Part shown: positions 49,688 to 58,309 of the stretch, piece by piece
Numbering within the stretch: the first letter of the stretch is position 1
Layout: every line of letters starts with the position of its first letter
NCBI GenBank assembly: GCA_000619965.1
Contig: JHVD01000009.1
Location: 1-64,000 of the forward strand
Direction of reading: 5' to 3'
DNA: 64,000 nt
From: Propionibacteriaceae bacterium P6A17
GTDB taxonomy: Bacteria; Actinomycetota; Actinomycetes; Propionibacteriales; Propionibacteriaceae
Translations under genes and position numbers: made by a program
The notes under the pieces: model-generated
The model's input: the letters and a program-made list of their open reading frames with translations, nothing else
Databases searched by the model: none
What the model was told of the DNA's origin: nothing

Positions 49688-50669
49688 CGAGCGTGTAGCC
49701 CTTGGACTGCAGGTAGTCCACCACTGCGGGCACGGCGTCGACCGACGTCTTGTGGATGTCGTGCATGAGGATGATGCCGCCGGGCTGGACGCCCTGCTTG
49801 ACCGCGGCGAGCGTCTTGGCCGGGTCGTGGTGTTTCCAGTCGAGCGTGTCGACGCTCCACAGGATGACGTGCGCGTTGGGCTCGCCGGCCAACACGCGAC
49901 GCACCTTCTTGTCGACCGCGCCGTAGGGCGGGCGGATCGACTCGGTGCCGCGGCCGGTGGCCTGCTTCACGGCGGCCGACGTGGAGCGCACCTCCTTGCG
50001 GATCGCGCCGGGGGAGAGCTTGGTGAGGGAGGGGTGCGACCACGAGTGGTTGCCGATCTGATGCCCCTCGGCGACGGCGCGCTTCACCAGGGCGGGATTG
50101 GCCTTCACGTTGGGGCCGACGACGAAGAACGTCGCCTTGGCGTGGCGCTGCTTCAACATGTCGAGCAGCCGGGCCGTGTGGGCGCCGGGGCCATCGTCGA
50201 AGGTCAGCGCGACGCACTTGACCTCCGAGCAGTCGGGCCCGTTGGGGTCGAGGTGGAGGGACGCCGGGGCGCCGTCGCCGGAGGGGGCCTCGTCGGGCTG
50301 CTTCGTCGGCGTGGGCGATGCCGTCCTCGAGTGGGCGTCGGCGGGGGCGCTGGGCTTCGCCTCGGGCGCGGGGGCGGCGGTGTAGTCGGGTGACGCGATG
50401 GGAGTCGTGGGGGATGGCGCGGGCGCGCCCGGCTGCGACGGGTCCGTGGGGGGAGCCGACGAGGCTGCCGGCGTTGGCGTCGGCGCGGTGGGGGAGGACG
50501 GGGCGACGGTGGCCGTCGGCTGCTGCGAGGGCGCGCTCGGCGGGGCCGCGGGAGCGCCGCCGCTGCCGGAGCCGACTGGCCCTGCGGCGGTGATGGGTGC
50601 GGTGGCGCACGCGCCTAGGCCCAGGAGCGGGACGAGCGCAGCAATGATGATCGCGGTTCCCCTTCGCAT
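49620..50669 (-). CDS. Lipid-anchored polysaccharide deacetylase
   Basis: The protein has 349 residues. A lipoprotein signal ends in LGAC (Cys21), followed by a long Pro/Ser/Thr/Ala linker (about 22-145). The CE4 deacetylase domain has motif 1 ALTFDDGPGAHT, motif 2 HQIGNHSWSHPSL, motif 3 RPPYGAVD, then LWSVDTLDWKHHD and IILMHDIHK. All catalytic and zinc residues (Asp-Asp, His-x3-His type) are present. It probably removes acetyl groups from peptidoglycan or another surface glycan. The linker is a likely O-mannosylation target (inference). Confidence 0.94.
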   Translation of the reverse strand: MRRGTAIIIAALVPLLGLGACATAPITAAGPVGSGSGGAPAAPPSAPSQQPTATVAPSSPTAPTPTPAASSAPPTDPSQPGAPAPSPTTPIASPDYTAAPAPEAKPSAPADAHSRTASPTPTKQPDEAPSGDGAPASLHLDPNGPDCSEVKCVALTFDDGPGAHTARLLDMLKQRHAKATFFVVGPNVKANPALVKRAVAEGHQIGNHSWSHPSLTKLSPGAIRKEVRSTSAAVKQATGRGTESIRPPYGAVDKKVRRVLAGEPNAHVILWSVDTLDWKHHDPAKTLAAVKQGVQPGGIILMHDIHKTSVDAVPAVVDYLQSKGYTLVTVDQLLAPEHPRSGKAYSHLG

Positions 50670-50747
50670 GCGGCCATCATGCCACGCCCGACGCCCAACC
50701 CCCACCCCGGCCTGCGCTCGGGAGCGCGGCGGCCTTGGCATCCCACC

Positions 50748-50753
50748 TACGAT
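50748..50753 (+). promoter_or_regulatory. -10 element of the redoxin-rhodanese operon
   Basis: TACGAT ends 7 nt before ATG 50761, favouring that start over ATG 50752. Confidence 0.45.
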
Positions 50754-50760
50754 GGGCACC

Positions 50761-51018
50761 ATGAACCCCGTCACGATGTACGGCGCCGACTGGTGTGGCG
50801 ACTGCCGTCGCACGAAGGCGCAGCTCGACGCGCTCGGCGTCGACTACGAGCTGCTCGACGTGGCGGCCGACGCGCAGCTCGCCGAACGGGCCCGCGAGAT
50901 CTCCGGCCGCACCAACATCCCCGTCGTCGTCTACCCCGACGGCGCCTACCAGGTAGAGCCGAGCAACGCCGACGTGCTGGCGAAGCTGACCGCACTCGGA
51001 TTGGTGGCCCAGCCATGA
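50761..51018 (+). CDS. Glutaredoxin-like protein (mycoredoxin type)
   Basis: The protein has 85 residues. The redox motif is CGDC (Cys12, Cys15) in MYGADWCGDCRRTKAQLDAL, then a cis-Pro strand NIPVVVYPDGAYQVEPSN. It is like actinobacterial mycoredoxins, which reduce protein-mycothiol disulfides, although they usually carry CPYC or CxxC variants; CGDC is seen in the NrdH/Mrx1-like subgroup. It is coupled by ATGA to a rhodanese, so both belong to a small sulfur/redox operon with a DUF2200 gene. Confidence 0.9.
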   Translation: MNPVTMYGADWCGDCRRTKAQLDALGVDYELLDVAADAQLAERAREISGRTNIPVVVYPDGAYQVEPSNADVLAKLTALGLVAQP

Positions 51019-51434
51019 GCCGCCAGCCCGGTGCACCGCTGGCGCGCAACGCGGCGAGCCTCGTCGCCGCCGCCCAGGAGCGCGTCGAAACCATCTCCGT
51101 CGAGGACGCCCAGCAGTTGCTCCACGACGACGCCTGGCTGTTCGTCGACCTGCGCGACCCGCGCGAGCTGGCGAAGCTCGGCACCATCCCCGGCGCCTTC
51201 CGGGCGCCGCGCGGCATGCTGGAATTCTGGATCGACCCGGAGAGCCCCTACCACAAGCCTGCCCTCGACGACGGCCGTCGGCTCCTGCTGTACTGCGGCT
51301 CCGGGTGGCGATCCGCGCTCGCGGCGGCAGCCCTCGCAGACATGGGCCGCGACGACGTCGCACACTTGGACGGCGGGTTCACCGCCTGGCAGCGAGCGGG
51401 AGGCCCCGTCGAGACCGTGGGGGTGACGGCATGA
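51015..51434 (+). CDS. Rhodanese-like domain protein
   Basis: The protein has 139 residues. The domain starts TISVEDAQQLLHDDAWLFVD and the active-site loop is CGSGWRS (Cys94). DLRDPRELAKLGTIPGAFRA and HLDGGFTAWQ are standard. It probably carries a persulfide for sulfur transfer. ATG 51015 overlaps the redoxin stop, and its own stop overlaps the DUF2200 start. Confidence 0.95.
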   Translation: MSRQPGAPLARNAASLVAAAQERVETISVEDAQQLLHDDAWLFVDLRDPRELAKLGTIPGAFRAPRGMLEFWIDPESPYHKPALDDGRRLLLYCGSGWRSALAAAALADMGRDDVAHLDGGFTAWQRAGGPVETVGVTA

Positions 51435-51787
51435 ACAGCGCCACCGAACGTGTGAAGCGCATGACGTTCGCGAGCATCCATCCCCTGTACGTGCAGAAGG
51501 TGGAGCGCAAGGGCCGCGCCGCCGGCGACGTCGACCACGTCATCTCGTGGCTCACCGGCTACGACGAGGCCGGGCTGCGCGACGCGATCAACCGTGAGGT
51601 CACGCTGGAGGAGTTCTTCGCGGCCGCGCCCGCCATGCACCCGAACACGTCGCTCATCACGGGCGTGATCTGCGGGGTGCGGGTCGAGGAGATCGAGGAT
51701 CCGTTCATGCAGCAGGTGCGGTGGATGGACAAACTCGTCGACGAGCTCGCCCGCGGCAAGAAGATGGAGTCCATCCTCAGGCATTGA
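51431..51787 (+). CDS. DUF2200 domain-containing protein
   Basis: The protein has 118 residues and shows the DUF2200 pattern: RMTFASIHPLYVQKVERKGR (about 10-29), VISWLTGYDEAGL, TLEEFFAAAPAMHPNTSLIT and GVRVEEIEDPFMQQVRWMDK. Cytoplasmic, function unknown. It is coupled to the rhodanese (ATGA). The family is often found as a single gene; linkage to a redoxin and a rhodanese is a hint only. Confidence 0.9.
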   Translation: MNSATERVKRMTFASIHPLYVQKVERKGRAAGDVDHVISWLTGYDEAGLRDAINREVTLEEFFAAAPAMHPNTSLITGVICGVRVEEIEDPFMQQVRWMDKLVDELARGKKMESILRH

Positions 51788-51789
51788 GC

Positions 51790-53211
51790 TCAGTCCCGGC
51801 GGGCCAGGCGGACGTCGAGCAGCGCCACCAGCAAGGAGGCGACGACGATCGCCGCGATCACGCCGTAGGCCACCATGAACGCCCCATCCCAGCCGATCTG
51901 CGGCTGCAGCACGAAGAACACGGCCGTGATGAACGCGATGCCGACGGCCGTGCCGACGCGCTGCCCCGTCTGGATCAGTGCGCCGGCCGCGCCGGAACGC
52001 TGGTGCGGCACGGCCATCAGCGACAAGGTCTGGTTCGGGGAGACCACCATGCCCTGCCCCGCGCCGAGCAGCGTGAGCGTCGCCGCGAGCCACCAAGGGC
52101 TCACGCCGTGCGTGTGGTGCGCCCACACCACCGCGATCGACGACAAGACGGAGACCAGCACCAGCACGATGCCCAACGCCACCACCTTGCGGCCCATCTC
52201 CAGCACGACCCGGCCGGACCACGTCGAACACAGACCCGTCGCGACCGCCGAAGGCAGGCCTGCCAGCCCGACGGCGAGCGCCGACGCCCCGAGCCCATTT
52301 TGCAGGTACAGCGCCAGCACCACCCACACGCTCGTCACGCCCAAGAACTGCAGCGCAATCAGCAGCACGCCCAGCGCGTAGCTGCGCACCCGAAACAGGC
52401 CCAGATCCACCATCGGGATGCCTCCGCTGCGCTCATGGCGGCGCTCCCACGCCAGCCAGAGCCCGACCAGCGCCAGCCCGACGGGGACGAGCAGGAAGAT
52501 GCGCGGGCCGGCCGAGCGCTCCAGGAACGGCAGCATGAACAGCAGCACTGCGGCGGTGAACAGCAGCGTGCCCACCGGGTCCAGATCCACGCGGCTGCCC
52601 TCGGGGCGACGGGCGAAGGTCTGGCGCGGAAACCACCACCAGGCCAACCCGATCGCCAACAGCGCGATGGGCACGTTGACCAGCAGGCTGAGCCGCCAAC
52701 CCCAGTCGGGGCCGCTGAACTCGACGAAGGCGCCGCCCATGATCGGGCCGATCGCGACGGAAAGCCCCACCGCGGCCCCGAACGACGCGAAGGCGCGCGC
52801 CCGTCGTCGGCCCTCGAAGTATTGCTGGATCATGCCGATTGGCTGCGGGTTCAGCAGGCCCGACCCGGCACCCATCAGGAATCGGGAGGCGACGAGCAGC
52901 TCCCCGCTCGTGGCAAGGCCGGACAACAGCGAACCGAGCCCGAACAGCGTCAACCCCAGCACGAACAGGCGCCCGCGGCCCAGCGCGTCGCCGGCGCGCC
53001 CGGCGGGCACCAGCAGGGCACCGAAGACGAGCGTGTAACCGGAGAGCACCCACTGGAGCTGGCTGTCGGTGGCGTCGATCGACTGTTGCAACGTCGGCAG
53101 GACCACGTTGATGCTCGACACCGCCAGCAGCGTCATGAACACCGGCACGAGCACCGCGGCGAGGATGCGGCGCTGCTGCTTCGTCATCGGCTCATCGCGC
53201 GGGGTCGTCAC
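51790..53211 (-). CDS. MFS drug exporter (DHA2, EmrB/QacA type)
   Basis: The protein has 473 residues and about 14 hydrophobic segments. The N-terminal signature is INVVLPTLQQSIDATDSQLQ followed by WVLSGYTLVFGALLVPAGR, typical of DHA2. The motif-A loop reads GRAGDALGRGRLFVLGLTLF (about 70-89) and motif C is SGPDWGWRLSLLVNVPIALL-like. It probably exports drugs by proton antiport. GTG 53211 with TAGGTT (53218-53223, minus strand) 6 nt upstream implies a leaderless mRNA. It is divergent from the PaiB-like gene. Confidence 0.94.
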   Translation of the reverse strand: MTTPRDEPMTKQQRRILAAVLVPVFMTLLAVSSINVVLPTLQQSIDATDSQLQWVLSGYTLVFGALLVPAGRAGDALGRGRLFVLGLTLFGLGSLLSGLATSGELLVASRFLMGAGSGLLNPQPIGMIQQYFEGRRRARAFASFGAAVGLSVAIGPIMGGAFVEFSGPDWGWRLSLLVNVPIALLAIGLAWWWFPRQTFARRPEGSRVDLDPVGTLLFTAAVLLFMLPFLERSAGPRIFLLVPVGLALVGLWLAWERRHERSGGIPMVDLGLFRVRSYALGVLLIALQFLGVTSVWVVLALYLQNGLGASALAVGLAGLPSAVATGLCSTWSGRVVLEMGRKVVALGIVLVLVSVLSSIAVVWAHHTHGVSPWWLAATLTLLGAGQGMVVSPNQTLSLMAVPHQRSGAAGALIQTGQRVGTAVGIAFITAVFFVLQPQIGWDGAFMVAYGVIAAIVVASLLVALLDVRLARRD

Positions 53212-53217
53212 GGATTC

Positions 53218-53223
53218 AACCTA
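53218..53223 (-). promoter_or_regulatory. -10 element of the DHA2 exporter gene
   Basis: TAGGTT on the minus strand ends 6 nt before GTG 53211. Confidence 0.5.
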
Positions 53224-53267
53224 CCCCCGGGGCCAACGCCCACTCGATCCGTCCGCCGGGCACCGCG

Positions 53268-53273
53268 TAGAGT
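53268..53273 (+). promoter_or_regulatory. -10 element of the PaiB-like gene
   Basis: TAGAGT ends 7 nt before GTG 53281. Confidence 0.45.
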
Positions 53274-53280
53274 GTCGGCC

Positions 53281-53937
53281 GTGTACGTCCCGCAGCACTT
53301 CCGCCTCCCCGACGAGCACCTCGGCTCCGTGCTGGGCCAGGCCCGCGTCGCCAACCTCGTGACCGTGCACGCGGACGGCCCCCGCGCCACGCTCGTCCCC
53401 GTCCACCACGAGCTGCGCGACGGCCGGCACGTCTTCACCACGCACCTCGTGCGCAACAACCCGCAGGTGCTCGAGCCCATCACCGGGCCGGGCATGGTCA
53501 TCATCGACGTCGCCGACGCCTACGTCGCGCCCGAGTGGTACGCGACGAACGACGAGCTGCCGAACGTGCCCACCTGGGACTACGTCACCGTCCACGCGAC
53601 CGGGCGGGTCGTCGTCGACGAGGACCCCGCGGCGGCGCTGCGGGCGGCGGAGGAGCTCACGCGGCGCATGGGGGAGCCGCAGGTGATGGAGCAGGTGGGT
53701 GCGCAGCGACTCGAGCGCATGGCGCGGGCCATCGTCGCCGTCGAGCTCCACGCCGACCGCATCGAGGCCAAGGCGAAGATGAGCCAGAACCGCCACCCCG
53801 ACGACGTGGCGAGCGTCGCGGACGCCTTCGAGAGGGAGGGCCACGACTACCTGGCCTCCTACCTGCGCGACGTCAGCCTGCCATACGCCCGCGCCCGGCT
53901 CGCGCTCATCGAGGAGACCCGGGCCGCGAGGGCCTGA
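53281..53937 (+). CDS. FMN-binding negative transcriptional regulator (PaiB-like)
   Basis: The protein has 218 residues. The N-terminal YVPQHFRLPDEHLGSVLGQA, then HLVRNNPQVLEPITG and WYATNDELPNVPTWDYVTVH (about 84-103), are the PaiB split-barrel landmarks; AKAKMSQNRHPDDVASVADA is the C-terminal signature. In Bacillus PaiB represses sporulation and protease genes with PaiA; here no paiA is adjacent. It is more likely a flavin/heme-binding split-barrel protein. A bidirectional terminator follows. Confidence 0.92.
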   Translation: MYVPQHFRLPDEHLGSVLGQARVANLVTVHADGPRATLVPVHHELRDGRHVFTTHLVRNNPQVLEPITGPGMVIIDVADAYVAPEWYATNDELPNVPTWDYVTVHATGRVVVDEDPAAALRAAEELTRRMGEPQVMEQVGAQRLERMARAIVAVELHADRIEAKAKMSQNRHPDDVASVADAFEREGHDYLASYLRDVSLPYARARLALIEETRAARA

Positions 53938-53962
53938 ACCCACGGCGGAGCCTCAGGCCCTC
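53928..53962. terminator. Bidirectional terminator between the PaiB-like and GH1 genes
   Basis: GAGGGCCTGA (53928-53937, including the PaiB-like stop codon) pairs with TCAGGCCCTC (53953-53962). It lies between two convergent genes. Confidence 0.6.
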
Positions 53963-53980
53963 GTCGGGCGTGCGGGCCGA

Positions 53981-55279
53981 TCAGCGGGTGGGGTACTCCA
54001 GCCCTGCCGCGTAGCGGTCCTCGATCTCGGGCGTGAGCGCGCCAGCGCGGATGATCTCCGACAGCATGCGCGCCGACGGCTTCACCGTCCGCCGCTGCGT
54101 CTCGTAGTCGTTGTGCACGACGCCGAAGCGCGGGACCTCGCCCTCGGACCACTCCCAGTTGTCGACGAAACACCAGTGGTAGTAGCGCTCGATGGGCACC
54201 TTCGAGCGGAGGATCGCCGCCAGATGGTCGACGAGGAACCGCGGCCGGAAGCGCTCGAGACGCTCGTCGTCGCCGTTGTCCGCGGTGCCGTTCTCGGTGA
54301 TCCACACCGGCACGCCGAGGTGTGCGTGCAGGCGGGCGGCGCAGTCGACGAGGCCCTGCGGGTACACCTCCCAGCCGAGATCCGTCACCGGGACGCCGGG
54401 GAACACCCCGTCGGCAGGCCCGCTCACGGCGGTGCGCGAGTAGTAGTTGAGCCCGATGACGTCGACGTAGCGCCCCGCGGGGACGGGGGAGCGGCCGAGC
54501 ACCCACGGGAACACGCCGCGTCCGAACGCGTCGGTGAGCATGTCCTGGAACGCCCACGAGTCGAACCGGGTGAACAGCCGGTGGACGGGGTTGCGCGGAT
54601 TTCGTGGCGCGAACTCCCGCAGGTGGTGCGCGATGGTCACCGTCGCCTCCGGCTGCAGCTCGTGGATCGCCTCGTAGGCCCGCAGGTGCCCCATCGCCAT
54701 GTGGCGCAGCACGAAGCGCAGGTCACGCACGGACACGTTGCCGGGCGGCGCCTCGCGAAACAGGTGGGCCTGCGTGGCATACACGTTGGGCTCGTTGATC
54801 GTCACCCACTCGTCGACGATGTCCCGCAGCGCGCCCACGGCCACCCGCGTGTACCGCTCGAACGCCCCCACCGCGCCGAGATTCGTCCACTGGCCGGCAT
54901 GCTGCAGCCACAGCGGGTTGCTGAAGTGATGCAGCGTGACCAGCGGGCGGATGCCCCTGTCGACGAGGTCCCCCAGCTCCTCGCGGTATCGGTCGAGCGC
55001 GGCGTGGTCGAACTCGCCGGGGCGCGGCTCGATCCGAGACCACTCCAGCCCGATGCGCGCGATCGGATAGCCGAGCTCGGCCATGAGCGCGTTGTCCTCG
55101 CGCCACCTCAGCCAGTGGCCGTCGGCGCGCACGGGCGAGGAGCCGTCGGCCACGTTGCCCGGCGACTCGGCCCACTCGTACCAACTGTTGTTCCGGTCCC
55201 CGCCCTCGATCTGGGTGGCGGCGGAGGCGGTCCCGATGAGGAGGCCGCGCAGGGCAAGCGGAGCATCGACGGTTCGCAT
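53981..55279 (-). CDS. Beta-glucosidase, glycoside hydrolase family 1
   Basis: The protein has 432 residues. The acid/base Glu is in the NEP motif (TINEPNVYATQ) and the nucleophile Glu in WITENGTADNGD, as in GH1. The N-terminal GTASAATQIEGGDRNNSWYE and GLEWSRIEPRPGEFD are also typical. It is cytoplasmic (no signal peptide) and hydrolyses beta-glucosides or phospho-free disaccharides. ATG 55279 gives the family N-terminus; a longer open frame to 55354 is not supported. It is divergent from the second TSUP gene. Confidence 0.95.
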   Translation of the reverse strand: MRTVDAPLALRGLLIGTASAATQIEGGDRNNSWYEWAESPGNVADGSSPVRADGHWLRWREDNALMAELGYPIARIGLEWSRIEPRPGEFDHAALDRYREELGDLVDRGIRPLVTLHHFSNPLWLQHAGQWTNLGAVGAFERYTRVAVGALRDIVDEWVTINEPNVYATQAHLFREAPPGNVSVRDLRFVLRHMAMGHLRAYEAIHELQPEATVTIAHHLREFAPRNPRNPVHRLFTRFDSWAFQDMLTDAFGRGVFPWVLGRSPVPAGRYVDVIGLNYYSRTAVSGPADGVFPGVPVTDLGWEVYPQGLVDCAARLHAHLGVPVWITENGTADNGDDERLERFRPRFLVDHLAAILRSKVPIERYYHWCFVDNWEWSEGEVPRFGVVHNDYETQRRTVKPSARMLSEIIRAGALTPEIEDRYAAGLEYPTR

Positions 55280-55371
55280 GCCCCCATCCTCGCCCACGGC
55301 GGGCCGGGGGGCGTCGTCGGGGTGCCCCATGCCGACCCGACGGGGGAAGCCCACCCTCGTCGAGTGCTTGA

Positions 55372-56139
55372 ATGAAGCCCATGCTGCTCGAACCGCACGT
55401 CCTCGTCCTCGGCCTGGCTGCGGTACTCCTCGGCATCTGCCTGCAGCGCGTGGCGGGCATGGGGGTGGGGCTCATCGTCGGCCCGGCGCTGGCCGTCCTC
55501 ATCGACCCCCAGGTGGGCATCCTCGCCACCAACGCGATCAGCATCGGGTCGGCCGCCATCCTCACCGTTGTGCGCTGGGACGAGATCGACTGGCCGCGCG
55601 TGGCGTGGATCGTGCCCGCGGCCGGCCCGGGGGCGGTCGTCGGAGCGTGGCTCGTCGGGCGGATCCCGTCGGCCTGGCTGCAGTTGGTCATCGGAGCGAC
55701 GGTGCTCGTCGCGCTCCTGCTCACGATGGCGCTGCCCGACCTGCCCCACGCCGACGGACGCCCGCACCTCGTCGCCGCCGGGGCCATCGGCGGCATGCTG
55801 AACTCCGCCGTCGGGATCGCCGCGCCAGCGATGGTCATCCAGGCGCGGTTCGCGCACTGGCACCAGCCGCGCTTCGGGGCGTCGATGCAGCCCGTGTTCC
55901 TCGCGATGGGGGTGTTGTCGGTGGGCGCGAAACTGTCGATGCACGTCGTCGCGCCGGGGGCCGCGCTGCCGCACTTGGGATACCTGCTGCTGGCCTGGGC
56001 GACGATCGCGGTGGGGGCCGTCGTCTCGGCCCCGGTGGCGAAGCGGGTCACGCCGGCTGCCGCGCAATGGCTGGGCGTGGCGATCGCGGCGGCGGGGGCG
56101 CTCGTCGTCGCGGTGCGTGGATTGGGGGGCCTGCTGTGA
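55372..56139 (+). CDS. TauE/SafE family permease (TSUP), second copy
   Basis: The protein has 255 residues and about eight membrane segments. GICLQRVAGMGVGLIVGPAL (about 21-40) is the first repeat and AGAIGGMLNSAVGIAAPAMV the second, both in the TSUP pattern. ATG 55381 is an alternative start. The nearest downstream unit is the trp leader, which has its own -10. The substrate is unknown; it is only distantly similar to the copy at 44231. Confidence 0.88.
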   Translation: MKPMLLEPHVLVLGLAAVLLGICLQRVAGMGVGLIVGPALAVLIDPQVGILATNAISIGSAAILTVVRWDEIDWPRVAWIVPAAGPGAVVGAWLVGRIPSAWLQLVIGATVLVALLLTMALPDLPHADGRPHLVAAGAIGGMLNSAVGIAAPAMVIQARFAHWHQPRFGASMQPVFLAMGVLSVGAKLSMHVVAPGAALPHLGYLLLAWATIAVGAVVSAPVAKRVTPAAAQWLGVAIAAAGALVVAVRGLGGLL

Positions 56140-56155
56140 CCCGGCGCGCGGCTGC

Positions 56156-56161
56156 TAGGCT
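56156..56161 (+). promoter_or_regulatory. -10 element of the trp leader
   Basis: TAGGCT ends 7 nt before the leader-peptide ATG at 56169, so the leader peptide itself would be read from a leaderless mRNA. Confidence 0.45.
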
Positions 56162-56168
56162 GTGGCCC

Positions 56169-56201
56169 ATGAAGACGAACCGGATGTGGTGGGCCGCCTG
56201 A
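56169..56201 (+). CDS. trpL: trp operon leader peptide
   Basis: An 11-codon ORF encoding MKTNRMWWAA, with tandem Trp codons, 92 nt upstream of trpB. It is followed at once by GCCGCC-TGA-GGGCGG and then by the hairpin at 56229. This is the standard layout of a ribosome-stalling trp attenuator: shortage of charged tRNA-Trp stalls translation at the two UGG codons and prevents termination. It is unusual that the attenuator controls trpB rather than trpE. Confidence 0.85.
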   Translation: MKTNRMWWAA

Positions 56202-56228
56202 GGGCGGTTTGCTTGGTTCGTCACCGAC

Positions 56229-56256
56229 GAGGATCGCCCCGATGGAGGCGGTCCTC
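56229..56256 (+). terminator. Candidate trp attenuator hairpin
   Basis: GAGGATCGCC (56229-56238) pairs with GGCGGTCCTC (56247-56256), with one G-U pair and an 8-nt loop, followed by TTCTCGTCTCC. It lies between the leader peptide and trpB. Confidence 0.6.
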
Positions 56257-56293
56257 TTCTCGTCTCCGGGGCACGATGAGGTAAGGAGACCCC

Positions 56294-57505
56294 ATGACCA
56301 ACTTCAACGAACAGCAGTTCCTGGCAGACGACGAGGGCAACTTCGGCGCCTACGGCGGAGCCCATCTGCCCCCGTTCCTCGTGGAGCCCATCGCCGAGGT
56401 GCGTCGCGCCTACGACGAGGCCCGGCTCGACCCCGAATTCATGGCCGAGTACGAGCGCCTGCTGCGCACCTACGTGGGTCGCCCGTCGCTGCTGTACCAC
56501 GCGGAGAACCTCAGCCGCCAGCTCGGCGGCGCGAAGATCTACCTGAAACGCGAGGACCTCAACCACACCGGCGCCCACAAGATCAACCACTGCCTCGGCG
56601 AGGCGCTGCTGGCCAAGCGCATGGGCAAGAAGAAGCTCATCGCGGAGACCGGCGCCGGGCAGCACGGCGTCGCGCTCGCCACGGCAGCCGCGCTGATGGG
56701 CCTGGACTGCGAGATCCACATGGGCCGCATCGACGTCGAGAAGCAGCACCCCAACGTGCTGCGCATGCAGCTCCTGGGCGCCACCGTCGTGCCCGTCGAC
56801 GAGGGCGGCGCCTCGCTGAAGGAGGCCGTCGACTCCGCCTTCGCCAAGTACGCCGAGCACTACGACGAGTACTTCTTCGGCATCGGCTCGGTGGTCGGGC
56901 CGCACCCGTACCCGTCGATGGTGCGCGACTTCCAGTCGGTCGTCGGCCGCGAGGCCCGCGAGCAGATCCTCGAGGCCGAGGGCCGCCTGCCCGACGTGCT
57001 CGTCGCCTGCGTCGGCGGCGGCTCCAACGCGCTCGGCCTGTTCAGCGCCTTCCTCGGCGACGAATCCGTGCGCATCGTCGGTGTCGAGCCCGCCGGCAAG
57101 GGCCTGGCCAGCGGCCGCCACGCGGCGACGATGACCCTCGGCACCGACGGCGTACTGCATGGCATGCGCACCCGCGTGCTGCAGGACGAGGCCGGCAACC
57201 CCGCGCCCGTCCACTCGATCGCCTCCGGCCTCGACTACCCGGGCGTTGGGCCCCAGCACGTCCATCTCGCCGATCAGGGGCGCGTCGAATACGTGTCCGT
57301 GACCGACGACCAGACCCTCGACGCCTTCCAGCGCCTGTGCCGCACCGAGGGCATCATCCCGGCGCTGGAGTCGTCGCACGCTGTCGCGCAGGCCATCGAG
57401 ATGGCGCCGACGATGTCCCCCGATTCGATCCTCGTCTGCAACCTCTCCGGACGCGGAGACAAGGACATCGACTACGTCGCCGAGGTGCTCGCCGCCCGCG
57501 GGTGA
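56294..57505 (+). CDS. trpB: Tryptophan synthase beta chain
   Basis: The protein has 403 residues. The PLP lysine lies in [16 protein letters not shown] (about 93-108), followed by [18 protein letters not shown]; the phosphate-binding glycines are in [11 protein letters not shown], and [11 protein letters not shown] is near the C-terminus. It condenses indole and L-serine. It is the canonical TrpB1 type. trpA and trpC do not follow; the next gene is an acetyltransferase with its own -10. ATG 56294 has GTAAGGAG upstream. Confidence 0.97.
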   Translation: MTNFNEQQFLADDEGNFGAYGGAHLPPFLVEPIAEVRRAYDEARLDPEFMAEYERLLRTYVGRPSLLYHAENLSRQLGGAKIYLKREDLNHTGAHKINHCLGEALLAKRMGKKKLIAETGAGQHGVALATAAALMGLDCEIHMGRIDVEKQHPNVLRMQLLGATVVPVDEGGASLKEAVDSAFAKYAEHYDEYFFGIGSVVGPHPYPSMVRDFQSVVGREAREQILEAEGRLPDVLVACVGGGSNALGLFSAFLGDESVRIVGVEPAGKGLASGRHAATMTLGTDGVLHGMRTRVLQDEAGNPAPVHSIASGLDYPGVGPQHVHLADQGRVEYVSVTDDQTLDAFQRLCRTEGIIPALESSHAVAQAIEMAPTMSPDSILVCNLSGRGDKDIDYVAEVLAARG

Positions 57506-57551
57506 GGCGAGGTTCGTCGTCGTTCCCGCTGCGCCGGGACCCGCGACGAAG

Positions 57552-57557
57552 TAGGTT
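57552..57557 (+). promoter_or_regulatory. -10 element of the acetyltransferase gene
   Basis: TAGGTT ends 7 nt before ATG 57565. Confidence 0.5.
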
Positions 57558-57564
57558 CTGGGGC

Positions 57565-58305
57565 ATGCAGTACCAGTCACTGGAGGATTCCCCGCTGTCC
57601 GTCGGCGAGTTCGGCCCGCACACGTGGGCACTCTCGCTCGACGGGCAGGTCGGCCCCGACGAGGTTCCCCGGCTGGCCCACCTGCTGGCGCTGAGGGCAC
57701 CCGAGGGCACCGACCTCATGCTGTGGGACGAGACCGACGACGACCCGCGCGTCGCCATCGCGACCGCGGCTGGTTGGCGGCGGTTCAGCGGCAAGGTGTT
57801 CGTGGACGGCGACCTGGACGACGTCGGGGAGGTGCGCATCCCCGACGGCTGGGTGCTGGAGACGTACGCCGAGCTTGGCGAGGAGGAGTTCGCGGCGCGC
57901 ATGCTGGCCGCCGCGGCCGGCGACCCGAGCAGCCCGTCCACGCCGGAGACCGCCGTCGCGGACCTGCGGGAGTTGGTGGCGTTCGCCGGTGACGCGTTCG
58001 ACCCGCAGGCCTGGTTTGCGATCCGTGACGCGGCCCCGATCGGTGTGTTGCTGCCGCAGCCGTACCCGGAGGACCCGCTGGAGGGCACCATCTTCTACCT
58101 CGGCGTGGTGCCCGAGCGCCGGGGCGAGGGGCTGGGCCACCGCCTCTACGAGCTCGGGCGGCAGATGCTGCGTGAGCGCGGAGTGGTGCGTCAGGTCGAT
58201 TCCAGTGAGGAACGCAACCTGCCGATGCTGAAGGTGTTCGCCCTCGCTGGCATGCGCGTGGTGCGCAGCCAGGGATTCTTCCGGCGTCCGCAGCGGGTCC
58301 GCTGA
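57565..58305 (+). CDS. GNAT family N-acetyltransferase
   Basis: The protein has 246 residues. The acetyl-CoA-binding core is in the C-terminal part: TIFYLGVVPERRGEGLGHRL (about 174-193), where R/Q-x-x-G-x-G/A is RRGEGLG, then VDSSEERNLPMLKVFALAGM. The N-terminal half (about 1-100) is unlike a simple GNAT and may be a second, degenerate acetyltransferase fold or a substrate-recognition domain. The substrate is unknown. Confidence 0.85.
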   Translation: MQYQSLEDSPLSVGEFGPHTWALSLDGQVGPDEVPRLAHLLALRAPEGTDLMLWDETDDDPRVAIATAAGWRRFSGKVFVDGDLDDVGEVRIPDGWVLETYAELGEEEFAARMLAAAAGDPSSPSTPETAVADLRELVAFAGDAFDPQAWFAIRDAAPIGVLLPQPYPEDPLEGTIFYLGVVPERRGEGLGHRLYELGRQMLRERGVVRQVDSSEERNLPMLKVFALAGMRVVRSQGFFRRPQRVR

Positions 58306-58309
58306 CGAA

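Noticed and set aside
51721-53937. A 738-codon plus-strand frame ending with the PaiB-like protein
   Set aside because: Only the part from 53281 resembles a protein; the upstream 1560 nt are the antisense of the DHA2 exporter gene.
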